This document shows positions 43,514 to 52,301 of a DNA stretch of 64,000 nucleotides, one piece after another; the first letter of the stretch is position 1; the number at the start of each line of letters is the position of its first letter. The notes beneath the pieces were generated by a model. It was not told the origin of the DNA, searched no databases, and saw only the letters and a program-made list of their open reading frames with translations. The translations under genes and the position numbers were made by a program. The stretch comes from Actinomadura physcomitrii (GTDB lineage Bacteria; Actinomycetota; Actinomycetes; Streptosporangiales; Streptosporangiaceae). Location: the NCBI RefSeq assembly GCF_008923205.2, contig NZ_WBMS02000031.1, positions 47,404 to 111,403 of the forward strand. Reading direction: 5' to 3'.

Positions 43514-45913
43514 ATGGCGAAGAGAGATCAAGGCCAGGGGTCCCATCACCGGCCGCAGGCGCAGCCGGTCCGGCGAAGGATCGCGTTGCTGCTGGCGATG
43601 CCGCTCATCGCCCTGTTGTCGCTCTGGGGGTTCGCCGCGGTCACGACGGCGTCCGCCGCGCTCCAGCGGTACCACTACTCCACGATGTACAAGCGCATCG
43701 GGTTGCCGGTGAGCGTCGTGACCGCCGCCGTCCAGGGCGAGCGGACCGCCGCGGCCTCCGTGGCGGGACATCCGACGGGCGCGGCGGTGCAGGGCTTCCA
43801 GGAGCAGACGCGCAAGACCGACGCCGCCCTGGCCGCTTTCCGCAAGTCCGCCTTCTCGTCGGACGCTCAGGGAGCCCTCGACGGCGTGACGAAGCAGCGG
43901 CTCCGCTCGATCGACAAGGCGTTCTCCGGGCTCGCCGCCCTGCGTTCCCGGGTCGGCTCGGCGACACCGCTCCAGATCATCACCGGGTACGACCAGGTCA
44001 CCGAGACCGCCATTCCGCTGCTCGGCATGATGGTCAACGTCGATGACATCTCCGTCTACCAGCAGAGCCGCGCCCTGATCGACGCCTACTGGGCCGAGGA
44101 GTTCATCCTCCGGGAGGACGCGCTGATGGCCTCGGTCGCGACCACCGGCAGGCTGAGCGGGAGCGAGTACACCGCCTTCGTCACCTGGTCGGGGAACCGC
44201 GCCCAGTCCTTCGCCCTCAGCCGCGCCGGCTCGTCGGGGCACGCGAACGAGATCCTCGGCACGCTGGAACGCTCTCCCGAGTACAACGCGGTTCTCAAGC
44301 TCGAGAACGACGTCGTGCGGAGGCGGTCCGCTTCGAACGCCTCCGCATGGCCGCGGACCACCGCGACCCTGGCGGATCTGTGGCTGCGCATCAGCCAGAA
44401 GGCCGCCGCCGTCGTCGACCGTGAGCAGGTGCATCCGGTCGCCCAGCGGATCACCACCCGGCTCCTGATCGTCTGCGGTCTCGGCCTGCTGGTCGTGGTG
44501 GTCTCGGTGGTCCTGTCGATCGTGCTGGCCCGGGGCCTGGCAGCCGAGCTCAGAAGGCTTCAGCAGGTCGCCCGGCACATGGCCCATGAGCGGTTGCCGC
44601 AGGTCGTCGGGAGGCTCAGGCGCGGTGAACCGGTGGACGTGGAGGAGGAGGTGCCCGCGCCTCCCGCCGCCAGAACCAGCGAGATCGTGGACCTCGCCGA
44701 CGCGTTCGTCGCGGTCCAGCGGACGGCGATCACGACGGCGGTGGGGGAGGCGGAGCTCAGGAGCAGCATCAGCCAGGTGTTCGTCAACCTGTCGTGGCGG
44801 AGCCAGTCGCTGCTCCACCGCCAGCTCAGGCTGCTGGACGCCATGGAGGGCAAGGCGTCCAGTCCCGAGGAGCTGGAGGACCTGTTCCGTCTCGACCACC
44901 TCACGACACGGATGCGGCGCCATGCCGAGGGCCTCGTCATCCTCTCGGGCTCACCGACGGTCCGGGCCTGGGACCACCCGGTCCTGGCGGAGGACGTGGT
45001 GCGTTCGGCGATCTCCGAGGTGGAGGATTACACGCGGGTGGAGGTGGTCGGCTCTCCGCCGGCCGCGATCAGCGGAGACGTGGTCGCCGACATCATCCAC
45101 CTGCTCGCCGAGCTGATCGAGAACGCGACCACCTTCTCGCCGCCCGCCACCGAGGTGACCGTGAAGGTCGAGTCCGTCGCCGCCGGACTCGCCGTCGAAG
45201 TGGTGGACCGGGGGGTCGGCATCCATCCGCTGCAGCGCGCCGCGCTCAACGAACGGCTGGCCCAGAGCCTGGACTTCGACCTGGCCGACACCGACCGCCT
45301 CGGCCTCTTCGTCGTCGCCCGGCTGGCCGCCCAACACGCGATCAAGGTCTCCCTCCACCAGTCGCCGTACGGCGGTACGAGCGCGATCGTGCTCATTCCC
45401 GCCGGCCTGCTGGCCTCGGGTGACGACGAGCGCGCCCTCACCGGGCAGGGGCCGGGGACCGGCGGCGGACACCGGCCGCGGGCCTTGGCGGCCACCGCGA
45501 AGACGAACGGGAGCGCGGCGCCGAAGACGAACGGGAACGCGGCGCCGCAGCGACTCGGCCGGCCGATCCGGCCCGCGAGCCAGGCGTCGGCCCCGGATCC
45601 CGTACCGCCGGCGCCCGCGCCCGCGCCGTTCCCGGATGCTCCGCCGGCCGCGGCCGGCGCGGACGACCAGGATCCGCTGTCCAGTGAGATCACCGGAGTC
45701 CTACCGCAACGCGTACGGCAGCGCCATCTGGCGCCCCAGCTCAGGCAGCCGAGCCGCGGGGCCCACGCGAAGGGCGGCGCCGAGCCGGACGACTTCGACG
45801 AACCGGACCCCGATCTGAGCCGTGGGCTCATGTCCTCGCTGCAGGAGGGTTGGCTGCGGGGCAGGGAGGACGACGAGATCAATGACCGCAACGACGGGCA
45901 GGAAGACGAATGA
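43514..45913 (+). CDS. cvnA: Conservon sensor kinase-like protein CvnA
   Basis: This is a 799-residue membrane protein. The first membrane helix is about residues 22-47 (ALLLAMPLIALLSLWGFAAVTT). An extracellular nitrate/nitrite-sensor-like region reaches a second helix near 316-340 (LLIVCGLGLLVVVVSVVLSIVLA), then comes a HAMP-like linker and an ATPase domain (HLLAELIENATTFSPP N-box near 530, DRGVGIHP G1 box). The last 150 residues are Pro/Ala-rich and disordered. I prefer the ATG behind GAGGGTGAG over one ten codons upstream with no ribosome-binding site. The CvnA-D proteins form a membrane-associated, GPCR-like signalling unit of actinomycetes. Confidence 0.9.
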   Translation: MAKRDQGQGSHHRPQAQPVRRRIALLLAMPLIALLSLWGFAAVTTASAALQRYHYSTMYKRIGLPVSVVTAAVQGERTAAASVAGHPTGAAVQGFQEQTRKTDAALAAFRKSAFSSDAQGALDGVTKQRLRSIDKAFSGLAALRSRVGSATPLQIITGYDQVTETAIPLLGMMVNVDDISVYQQSRALIDAYWAEEFILREDALMASVATTGRLSGSEYTAFVTWSGNRAQSFALSRAGSSGHANEILGTLERSPEYNAVLKLENDVVRRRSASNASAWPRTTATLADLWLRISQKAAAVVDREQVHPVAQRITTRLLIVCGLGLLVVVVSVVLSIVLARGLAAELRRLQQVARHMAHERLPQVVGRLRRGEPVDVEEEVPAPPAARTSEIVDLADAFVAVQRTAITTAVGEAELRSSISQVFVNLSWRSQSLLHRQLRLLDAMEGKASSPEELEDLFRLDHLTTRMRRHAEGLVILSGSPTVRAWDHPVLAEDVVRSAISEVEDYTRVEVVGSPPAAISGDVVADIIHLLAELIENATTFSPPATEVTVKVESVAAGLAVEVVDRGVGIHPLQRAALNERLAQSLDFDLADTDRLGLFVVARLAAQHAIKVSLHQSPYGGTSAIVLIPAGLLASGDDERALTGQGPGTGGGHRPRALAATAKTNGSAAPKTNGNAAPQRLGRPIRPASQASAPDPVPPAPAPAPFPDAPPAAAGADDQDPLSSEITGVLPQRVRQRHLAPQLRQPSRGAHAKGGAEPDDFDEPDPDLSRGLMSSLQEGWLRGREDDEINDRNDGQEDE

Positions 45914-46356
45914 AGTCGCAAGCTCACGCAACCGGGCAGCTCGACTGGCTGCTTGAGGACCTGGTGCGGCGGGTCGCCGAGGTGCGGCAGGCCGTCCTGC
46001 TCTCCCGCGACGGCCTCGTCATGGGCGCCTCGGAGAGCCTCACGCGGGAGGACGCCGAGTTCCTCGCGGCGATGGCGGCGGGCTTCTTCAGCCTGGCGAA
46101 CGGCGCCCGTGAGCATTTCGGCGCCGACCGGGTCCGGCAGACCGTCGTCGAGCTCGACGGCCTGCTGTTCTTCGTGATGCCGGCGGGGCACGGCAGCTGC
46201 CTCGCCGTCCTGAGCGAGAGCGGAGGCAACGCGGGCCTCGTCGCCTACGAGACCACGATGCTGATCAAACGGCTGAGACTTCAGATCGGCGCGGCCCCTC
46301 GCGGCTCCGCCGAGGCCGGGACCCCGACGTCGCCGGGGTCGGCCGGAGTCGGGTGA
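45910..46356 (+). CDS. cvnB: Conservon roadblock/LC7 protein CvnB
   Basis: This is a 148-residue roadblock/LC7-domain protein, predicted to regulate the GTPase CvnD (by analogy with MglB). It has LDWLLEDLVRRVAEVRQAVLLSRDGLVMGAS, the characteristic first strand-helix of the fold. The ATG overlaps the cvnA stop, and its own stop overlaps the cvnC GTG, so the four proteins are made together. Confidence 0.92.
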   Translation: MKSQAHATGQLDWLLEDLVRRVAEVRQAVLLSRDGLVMGASESLTREDAEFLAAMAAGFFSLANGAREHFGADRVRQTVVELDGLLFFVMPAGHGSCLAVLSESGGNAGLVAYETTMLIKRLRLQIGAAPRGSAEAGTPTSPGSAGVG

Positions 46357-46739
46357 GCCTCGTGGTGGACGAGCCCAGAGAACGCATGGTCGGCAGGGAG
46401 GCGGGGCCGATCATCCGCCCCTACGCGGTGACGCGCGGGCGGACGCGCCCGCGCGGTGCCCCGCTGGACCTGGTCACGCTCTTGGCCGCCACGGGGAACG
46501 CGCCGGACGATCCCCCGGCCCTCTCCAGTCCTCAGCGGCGGCTGCTCGAGCTCTGCAGGAGGCCGTCGACCCCGGCCGACCTCGCCTCCGAGACCGGACT
46601 TCCGCTGCGCGTCGTGCAGATCCTGCTCGACGACCTGCGGCAGCACCGCCTGATCCAGGAGTTGCTCCCCCCGACAACGTCCGAACGTCCCGACCCCCGA
46701 CTCCTAATGAGAGTGCTCGATGAACTTCGCCGCCTCTGA
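46353..46739 (+). CDS. cvnC: Conservon DUF742 protein CvnC
   Basis: This is a 128-residue DUF742 protein. It has the family's IIRPYAVTRGRT segment near residue 20 and a winged-helix-like C-terminal part (LCRRPSTPADLASETGLPLRVVQILLDDLRQHRLI). It starts at GTG and overlaps both neighbours. It probably links CvnA and CvnD. Its biochemical role is not established. Confidence 0.92.
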   Translation: MSLVVDEPRERMVGREAGPIIRPYAVTRGRTRPRGAPLDLVTLLAATGNAPDDPPALSSPQRRLLELCRRPSTPADLASETGLPLRVVQILLDDLRQHRLIQELLPPTTSERPDPRLLMRVLDELRRL

Positions 46740-47334
46740 TGCGGATCCCCACCTGCCCGGTACCGGCACGCGGACCGAAGACCTGCCCCTGCACACGTTG
46801 AAGATCCTCGTGGCGGGTGGATTCGGGGTCGGCAAGACGACGCTCGTCGGCGCCGTGAGCGAGGTGCGCCCGCTGCGGACCGAGGAGACCCTGACCGATG
46901 CGAGCACCGGCGTCGACGACCTGAGCGGGGTAGAGAGCAAGTCGACGACCACCGTGGCCATGGACTTCGGCCGCATCACGATGTCGGGCGGCGTCCGGCT
47001 CTACCTGTTCGGCACTCCCGGCCAGGAGCGCTTCTGGTTCATGTGGGACCAGATCTCCTACGGCGCGGTCGGCGCGATCGTGCTCGCCGACACCCGGCGG
47101 CTCGCCACCAGCTTCGCCTCGGTCGACTACTTCGAGCGGCGCGGAATTCCCTTCGTGATCGCGGCCAACTGCTTCGAGCACGCGCGCCGCTACACGACGG
47201 GCGAGATCCGCAAGGCCATGGACGTCGACCCCGACGTTCCGGTGATGCTCTGCGACGTGCGCCGGCGCGAGGCGGTCAAGGGGGTGCTGGTGACCCTCGT
47301 CGAGCACTCCCTTCGCTTCTCCGATGCCCGGTAG
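46720..47334 (+). CDS. cvnD: Conservon GTPase CvnD
   Basis: This is a 204-residue small GTPase. The P-loop GGFGVGKTTL is at 33-42 and the G3 motif FGTPGQERF at 97-105. The NKxD motif is altered (AANCFEHA). The effector-region threonines (ESKSTTTVAMDFG) are typical of this family. It overlaps cvnC by 20 bases. In Streptomyces such operons influence development and antibiotic production. Their signal is generally unknown, and here they sit beside catabolic genes. Confidence 0.92.
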   Translation: MNFAASDADPHLPGTGTRTEDLPLHTLKILVAGGFGVGKTTLVGAVSEVRPLRTEETLTDASTGVDDLSGVESKSTTTVAMDFGRITMSGGVRLYLFGTPGQERFWFMWDQISYGAVGAIVLADTRRLATSFASVDYFERRGIPFVIAANCFEHARRYTTGEIRKAMDVDPDVPVMLCDVRRREAVKGVLVTLVEHSLRFSDAR

Positions 47335-47385
47335 CCGGGTACCGGCGCGCCGAGCGCCCGGAACCGGCTTCCCGGGTCCGGGCCA

Positions 47386-47414
47386 TTGACACCAGAAGCG
47401 GCCCGGTCTAGCTT
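47386..47414 (+). promoter_or_regulatory. Promoter of the LuxE/LuxC-like operon
   Basis: TTGACA (47386-47391), a 17-base spacer and TAGCTT (47409-47414) fit a vegetative promoter. Downstream, CTAAATC (47424-47430) and GATTTAG (47448-47454) form an inverted repeat that could be an operator. The GTG start at 47499 has GAGGAG in front. Confidence 0.6.
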
Positions 47415-47498
47415 GCTAATCAGCTAAATCTTTCAGTTTTAACAGCTGATTTAGTTCTCCGGGCCACCGGTCCTCGGTGGCCCGAGCGAGGAGGAGCC

Positions 47499-48842
47499 GT
47501 GCCCAGCGCCCGAGAAGAGATCCGCGATCTCGCCGGTTCCGGGAAGACCTTCGACCAGCCCTCCGGGCCGCTGCGGGAGCTCCAACTCGAAGCGGCCCGC
47601 GAATGCTTCGCCGAGCATCGCGAGCGGATCCCGCTGCTGCGCCGCCGCGCCGACGAGGAGGGCGTCAAGGAGATCGGCGCCGAGGCCGACATCGTCCCCC
47701 TGTTGTTCTCGCACACCAGCTACAAGTCCTACCCCCTCTCCTACATCACCTCCGGACACTGGGACCGGCTGCTCCGCTGGTACTCGACGGTCTCCGTCGC
47801 GGAGCCGAGCGAGGTCGACGTCGACGGCGTCACCGACATCGACGACTGGATCGGGCGGCTCGCCGCCGCGGGGCACCGGCTCTACATCACCAGCGGGACG
47901 TCGGGGAAGGTCTCGTTCCTCAACACCGTCGAGGCGGACCGGGACCTCCTCTGGGACGTCATGAGGAACCTCACCTGCTGGCCGCGTCCGCTGCCGACGG
48001 AGCGCACCCGGCGCGGCTACATCCTCACTCCCGCCGGCGGCCCCATGCGCTCCATCGACGGATTCCGGATGCACGCCGACCTGTTCGTCAAGCAAGGGGA
48101 GCTGAGGCTGCTGACCGGCGAGCCGCTCAGGGTCTCCGAACTGATGCGCACCGGCCTGCTGCGCAAGAAGATGACCGATGGGACCGCCACGCCCCAGGAG
48201 GTCAAGGAGTTCGAAAACGTCTCGCAGGAGCGCGGTGGCGAGATGCAGGCCACGCTCGACGCGCTGATCGACGACATCGTGGAGCACCGGCGCGAGCCGT
48301 TGTTCATCGCCGCGATGAACAACCAGCACTACGCCCTCATGCAGGGCATGCGGGAACGCGGTGTGCCCGAGGGGGAGTTCCATCCGGATTCGCTGGTGCT
48401 CGCCGGCGGCGGCAACAAGAACAACGTCCTCCCCGAGGACTTCCCGCAGCAGATCGCCGCGTTCTACGGAGACGTCCGCAGGGTCCGCAGCTACGGCATG
48501 ACGGAGTTGCAGGGATCGTGCATGGCCTGCGAGAAGGGCAATTACCACATCCCGCCCTGGGTCCTTCCGCTGGTCCTCGACGAGCCCGGCGAAACGCTGC
48601 TCAACCAGCGCGAGGGAGTCGTCGAGGGGCGCTTCGCCTTCCTGGACGTCTCGCTGAAGGGCCGCTGGGGCGGACTGATCAGCGGGGACCGGGTGCGGGT
48701 GAACTTCAGCGGCTGCGAGTGCGGCCGCTCCGGCCCCGGCGTGCTGCCCGACGTCACCCGCTACGGCGACCTCGGCGGCGACGACAAGATCACGTGTGCG
48801 GCCACGCTCGACTCGTACGTGAGAGGAATGATCCAGGCATGA
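47499..48842 (+). CDS. LuxE-like acyl-protein synthetase
   Basis: This is a 447-residue adenylate-forming protein of the LuxE/acyl-protein synthetase family (ANL-like). The P-loop YITSGTSGKVSFLN is near residue 128-141. SYGMTELQGSC near 330 and a late DVSLKGRWGGLISGD correspond to the ANL motif order. In luminous bacteria LuxE activates fatty acids and hands the acyl group to LuxC. Here it is overlapped by a LuxC-like gene, so an equivalent acid- or acyl-CoA-reducing pair is likely. The SGCECGRSGPG segment suggests a metal- or structure-binding cysteine pair. The true substrate is unknown. Confidence 0.82.
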   Translation: MPSAREEIRDLAGSGKTFDQPSGPLRELQLEAARECFAEHRERIPLLRRRADEEGVKEIGAEADIVPLLFSHTSYKSYPLSYITSGHWDRLLRWYSTVSVAEPSEVDVDGVTDIDDWIGRLAAAGHRLYITSGTSGKVSFLNTVEADRDLLWDVMRNLTCWPRPLPTERTRRGYILTPAGGPMRSIDGFRMHADLFVKQGELRLLTGEPLRVSELMRTGLLRKKMTDGTATPQEVKEFENVSQERGGEMQATLDALIDDIVEHRREPLFIAAMNNQHYALMQGMRERGVPEGEFHPDSLVLAGGGNKNNVLPEDFPQQIAAFYGDVRRVRSYGMTELQGSCMACEKGNYHIPPWVLPLVLDEPGETLLNQREGVVEGRFAFLDVSLKGRWGGLISGDRVRVNFSGCECGRSGPGVLPDVTRYGDLGGDDKITCAATLDSYVRGMIQA

Positions 48843-50272
48843 GCGGCGCGACTCTGTCCGGCCCCGATCTGTCGGACACCGCGGCGACGGCGGGACGCAC
48901 CGCCGGGCCGACACCGGTCGTCCACGTCGTCCAGGGCGTCACCGACCGCGGCTCCGCGGTCGTGCACGGCCGGCCCGGTGAGGAGTTCAGCACTCCCGTG
49001 CTCGACCTGGACCGGCTGGTCTGGCCGAGGTCGGAGCCGGGCCCCGCCTTCGAGGTGCCCACGAGCGAGGTCGTCGACCTGCTGGTCGAGACGGGCCGGC
49101 ATCTGAAGGACGACACCGACGGCCTGCTCGCCGAGGCGCTGCGGCATATGACGTCGGTGAGCCCGCTCCCCGAGGAGGTCCTCGAGCGGGCCTACGCGCG
49201 GCTGTGGCGCAGCTTCGAGGCACCCCAGATCAGGGCGCAGATCGACAACGAGCTGGGCGGCGCCGACATCCTCGACGGCTGGCGCGAGGTGGTGCTGCCG
49301 GGCGGCCGGGTGGCCGGGATCCGCGCCTTCCCGCCGCGCCTGGTCCACATCCTCGCGGGCAACGCCCCGGGCGTCGCGGCGCAGTCCATCGTCCGCGGGT
49401 CGATCACCAAGGGCGTGAACCTGCTCAAGCTCCCGTCGAACGACCTGTTCACCGCCACCGCCGTGCTGCGCACGATGGCCGCCGTCGCGCCCGACCACCC
49501 CGTGGTGCGCTCGTTCTCGGCCGTGTACTGGCGCGGCGGCGACACCTCGGTGGAGAGCGTGCTGTTCCGCGCGCAGTTCTTCGACAAGCTCGTGGCGTGG
49601 GGCGGGGAGAGCACCATCCGCGGGGCCCTGAAGTACGTCGGGCCCGGATTCGAGCTGGTGTCCTTCGACCCGAAGTCGTCGATCTCGATGATCGGCGCGC
49701 AGGCCCTCGCCTCGGACGAGGCCCTGGAGGAGGCGGCCGAGGCCGCCGCGACCGACGCCACGTTCTACAACCAGGCCGCGTGCGTCGCCAGCCGCTTCCA
49801 GTTCGTCGAGGGCCCGGTGGAGAACGCCGACCGGTTCGCCGCCGCCCTCCGCGAGCGGATGGGCGTGGCGCGCGAGTTCTCCTCCGCGGGCGGCCCCAAG
49901 GTCGGTGCCGAGCTCCGCGAGGAGATCGAGGTGCTGCGCGGCTTGGAGGACGACTACCGCGTATGGGGCGGCTACGACGGCCGCGGACTGGTCATCCGCT
50001 CTCCCGAGCCCGTCGAGTTCCATCCGGACGGCAAGGTCGTCAACGTCGTACCCGTGCCTTCGCTCGCCGAGGCGGTGCGCTACGCGGGGGTGGCCACGCA
50101 GACCGTGGGCGTCTACCCGGCGACCCGCAAGGCCGAGCTGCGCGACGCGCTCGCGTCGGCCGGCGTCCAGCGCGTCGTGAGCCTCGGCATGGCGGGCGGT
50201 ATGCCCCCAGGGCTGTCGCACGACGGCTTCTACCCGCTCCAGCGGCTGATGCGATGGGTGAACGACGAATGA
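48839..50272 (+). CDS. LuxC-like acyl-CoA reductase
   Basis: This 477-residue protein is of the LuxC (acyl-CoA reductase, aldehyde-dehydrogenase-like) family. The nucleophile is C315 in FYNQAACVASRFQF, and the NADPH-binding region includes HILAGNAPGVAAQSIVRG near residue 180. It would reduce an acyl-CoA or LuxE-bound acyl group to the aldehyde. The start is the ATG overlapping the LuxE stop; the longer frame upstream runs through the LuxE gene and is spurious. It sits in an operon with SDR, acyl-CoA dehydrogenase and ligase genes rather than luciferase genes. Actinobacterial LuxC-like enzymes of this kind are poorly studied. Confidence 0.82.
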   Translation: MSGATLSGPDLSDTAATAGRTAGPTPVVHVVQGVTDRGSAVVHGRPGEEFSTPVLDLDRLVWPRSEPGPAFEVPTSEVVDLLVETGRHLKDDTDGLLAEALRHMTSVSPLPEEVLERAYARLWRSFEAPQIRAQIDNELGGADILDGWREVVLPGGRVAGIRAFPPRLVHILAGNAPGVAAQSIVRGSITKGVNLLKLPSNDLFTATAVLRTMAAVAPDHPVVRSFSAVYWRGGDTSVESVLFRAQFFDKLVAWGGESTIRGALKYVGPGFELVSFDPKSSISMIGAQALASDEALEEAAEAAATDATFYNQAACVASRFQFVEGPVENADRFAAALRERMGVAREFSSAGGPKVGAELREEIEVLRGLEDDYRVWGGYDGRGLVIRSPEPVEFHPDGKVVNVVPVPSLAEAVRYAGVATQTVGVYPATRKAELRDALASAGVQRVVSLGMAGGMPPGLSHDGFYPLQRLMRWVNDE

Positions 50273-51144
50273 CCGAGAAGGGCGCCGCCGGGCGCTGGAT
50301 GATCACCGGGGTGTCGGGCGGCCTCGGCCGCGCGCTCGCCGAGACCGTGCTCGACGGCGGGGGCACCGTGGTCGGCACGTTCCGGGACAAGGAGCAGGCG
50401 AGCGCGTTCGAGGAGTCGGCTCCGGGACGCTCGTTCGCGGTCCTGCTGGACGCCACCGACCCCGCGGACGTCCTCGCCGAGCGCGTCGGCGAGGCGGTGC
50501 GGCTCGCCGGCCACCTGGACGTGCTGGTGAACAACGCCGGGTACGGCCTGCTCGGCGCCGTCGAGGAGGTGAGCGACGAGGAGGCCCGGCACCAGATGGA
50601 CACCAACTTCTCCGGTCCCCTCCGGCTCATCCGCGCCGTCCTCCCGCACTTCCGCGAGCGCGGCCGCGGGCACATCGTGAACGTCAGCTCGATCGCGGGT
50701 TTCACCGGGCAACCCGGCCTCGGTCTCTACAACGCGTCGAAGTTCGCCTTGGAGGGCCTTTCCGAGGCCCTCCGCCACGAGCTCGCACCGTTCGGAATTC
50801 GGGTCACCATCGTCGAGCCCGGCGCCTTCCGGACCAGGTGGGCCGGTGCCGGGCTCAAACGGGCGGCACGGGCCATCGCCGAGTACGAGGCCGTCGCCGC
50901 CATCGCCGGCGGCCTGGAACGGCTCGACGGCGCGCAGCAGGGCGATCCCCGGCGTGCCGCGCAGGTGATCGTCCAGGCCGTCGCGGCCGATGACCCCCCG
51001 GTCCGGCTCCCGCTCGGGCGGGACGCCGTCAAGTCGGTGCGCGGCAAGCTCGCCTCCGTGGAACGCGAACTGGACGCATGGGAGGAGGCCGCCCATTCGA
51101 CCGCCTTCCCCTCGGCCGGACGGCCCGCCGGGGGCGAAGGGTGA
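50269..51144 (+). CDS. Short-chain dehydrogenase
   Basis: This 291-residue SDR has TGVSGGLG (13-20), NNAG (88-91) and catalytic S141, Y154 and K158. It belongs to the classical branch with an extended C-terminus (about 45 residues of charged tail). The TFRDKEQ segment after strand 2 favours NADP(H). Following a LuxC-like reductase it could reduce the aldehyde further to an alcohol, or act on a hydroxyacyl intermediate. It overlaps both neighbours (ATGA, GTGA). Confidence 0.9.
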   Translation: MTEKGAAGRWMITGVSGGLGRALAETVLDGGGTVVGTFRDKEQASAFEESAPGRSFAVLLDATDPADVLAERVGEAVRLAGHLDVLVNNAGYGLLGAVEEVSDEEARHQMDTNFSGPLRLIRAVLPHFRERGRGHIVNVSSIAGFTGQPGLGLYNASKFALEGLSEALRHELAPFGIRVTIVEPGAFRTRWAGAGLKRAARAIAEYEAVAAIAGGLERLDGAQQGDPRRAAQVIVQAVAADDPPVRLPLGRDAVKSVRGKLASVERELDAWEEAAHSTAFPSAGRPAGGEG

Positions 51145-52301
51145 CGGGAACGTCGACACCGGTCGCCGGCGCGGACGACCTGGACGCCCTGCGCGGGGAG
51201 GTCCGCCGCTGGGCCCGGCGGCGGATCGCACCGCTGATCGCGGACGTCGACCGGACACAGCGCTTCTCGCGGGAGCTCTGGGAGCGCCTCCGCGAGATGG
51301 AGATGTTCTCCCTGCCCTTCTCCGAGGACGTGGGCGGAGCGGGCGGCACGTTCAGCGCCTATGTCGCCGCGACCGAGGAGATCGCGCGCGCCGGGGCGAT
51401 CGCGGCGCTCTACCCGGGCACCACGGTGCAGGTCGCGGACACGCTCCTGCGGCTGGGCAGCCCGGCGGCGGTACGGCGATGGGTCCCCGGGCTCCTGGCG
51501 GGCGACGTGGTCGCGGCGTGGGCCTTCACCGAACCGCAGACGGGCTCCGACCCCCGCCAGCTCCGGACCGAGGCGCGGCGCGACGGCGACGACTGGATCC
51601 TGGACGGCGCCAAGCAGTTCATCTCCTACGCCGGGGTCTGCTCGCTCGCCCTCGTGTTCGCCAGGACGCCCGGCGACAAGGTCGGGGCCTTCCTCGTCGA
51701 CACCACCACGCCGGGCTGGTCCACGGGTCCGCCGGTGGAGGTGCTCGGCCTCGGCGGGGGAGAGCCCGCGCCGGTGTACCTGGACGGTGTGCGGGTACCC
51801 GCCGACCATGTGGTCGGTGATCCGGCGCGCGGGTTCGAGGCCATGCTCGCCGGGGAGTCGCAGGGCAAGGTGCGCGCCTCCGCCATCTGCGTGGGGATCG
51901 CGCAGCGCGCCCTGGACGAGGCCGTCGGCTACGCGCTGCGGCGCACGCACAGGGACCAGCCCATCGGGCGGAAGTTCGCGTCGATCCAGGCGCATCTCGC
52001 CGACACGCAGGCGGACGTCCTGGCCGCCCGGGCCCTGGTCCGGTCGGTCGCGGCCATGGTCGACCAGGGCCGTCCGGTGGCCCGCGAGGCGGCGGCCGCG
52101 CGGCTGGTGGCCGGGCGCACGGCGCGCGAGGCCGCCGGCTCGGCGCTCCAGGTCTGCGGCGCCTACGGCTGGACGCGGGAGATGGAGGTCGAGCGCCTTT
52201 TCCGGGAGAGCAAGTTCTTCGAGGTGACGCAGGGGTCGGCGGAGATCCAGCGGGCGATCGTGGCCCGCGAGCTGCTGAACGCGGGGGAGGAGGCACTGTG
52301 A
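51141..52301 (+). CDS. Acyl-CoA dehydrogenase-like protein lacking the usual catalytic Glu
   Basis: This 386-residue member of the acyl-CoA dehydrogenase fold has FTEPQTGSDPRQ near residue 135. At the position of the catalytic glutamate (EGTSEIQR in the other two dehydrogenases) it has Q364 (VTQGSAEIQR). The alternative helix-G base position also shows no Glu (GESQGKVRASA). It may use another residue, have weak activity, or perform another reaction such as flavin-dependent oxygenation. It starts at GTG overlapping the SDR stop and overlaps the ligase gene after it. Confidence 0.88.
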   Translation: MTGTSTPVAGADDLDALRGEVRRWARRRIAPLIADVDRTQRFSRELWERLREMEMFSLPFSEDVGGAGGTFSAYVAATEEIARAGAIAALYPGTTVQVADTLLRLGSPAAVRRWVPGLLAGDVVAAWAFTEPQTGSDPRQLRTEARRDGDDWILDGAKQFISYAGVCSLALVFARTPGDKVGAFLVDTTTPGWSTGPPVEVLGLGGGEPAPVYLDGVRVPADHVVGDPARGFEAMLAGESQGKVRASAICVGIAQRALDEAVGYALRRTHRDQPIGRKFASIQAHLADTQADVLAARALVRSVAAMVDQGRPVAREAAAARLVAGRTAREAAGSALQVCGAYGWTREMEVERLFRESKFFEVTQGSAEIQRAIVARELLNAGEEAL

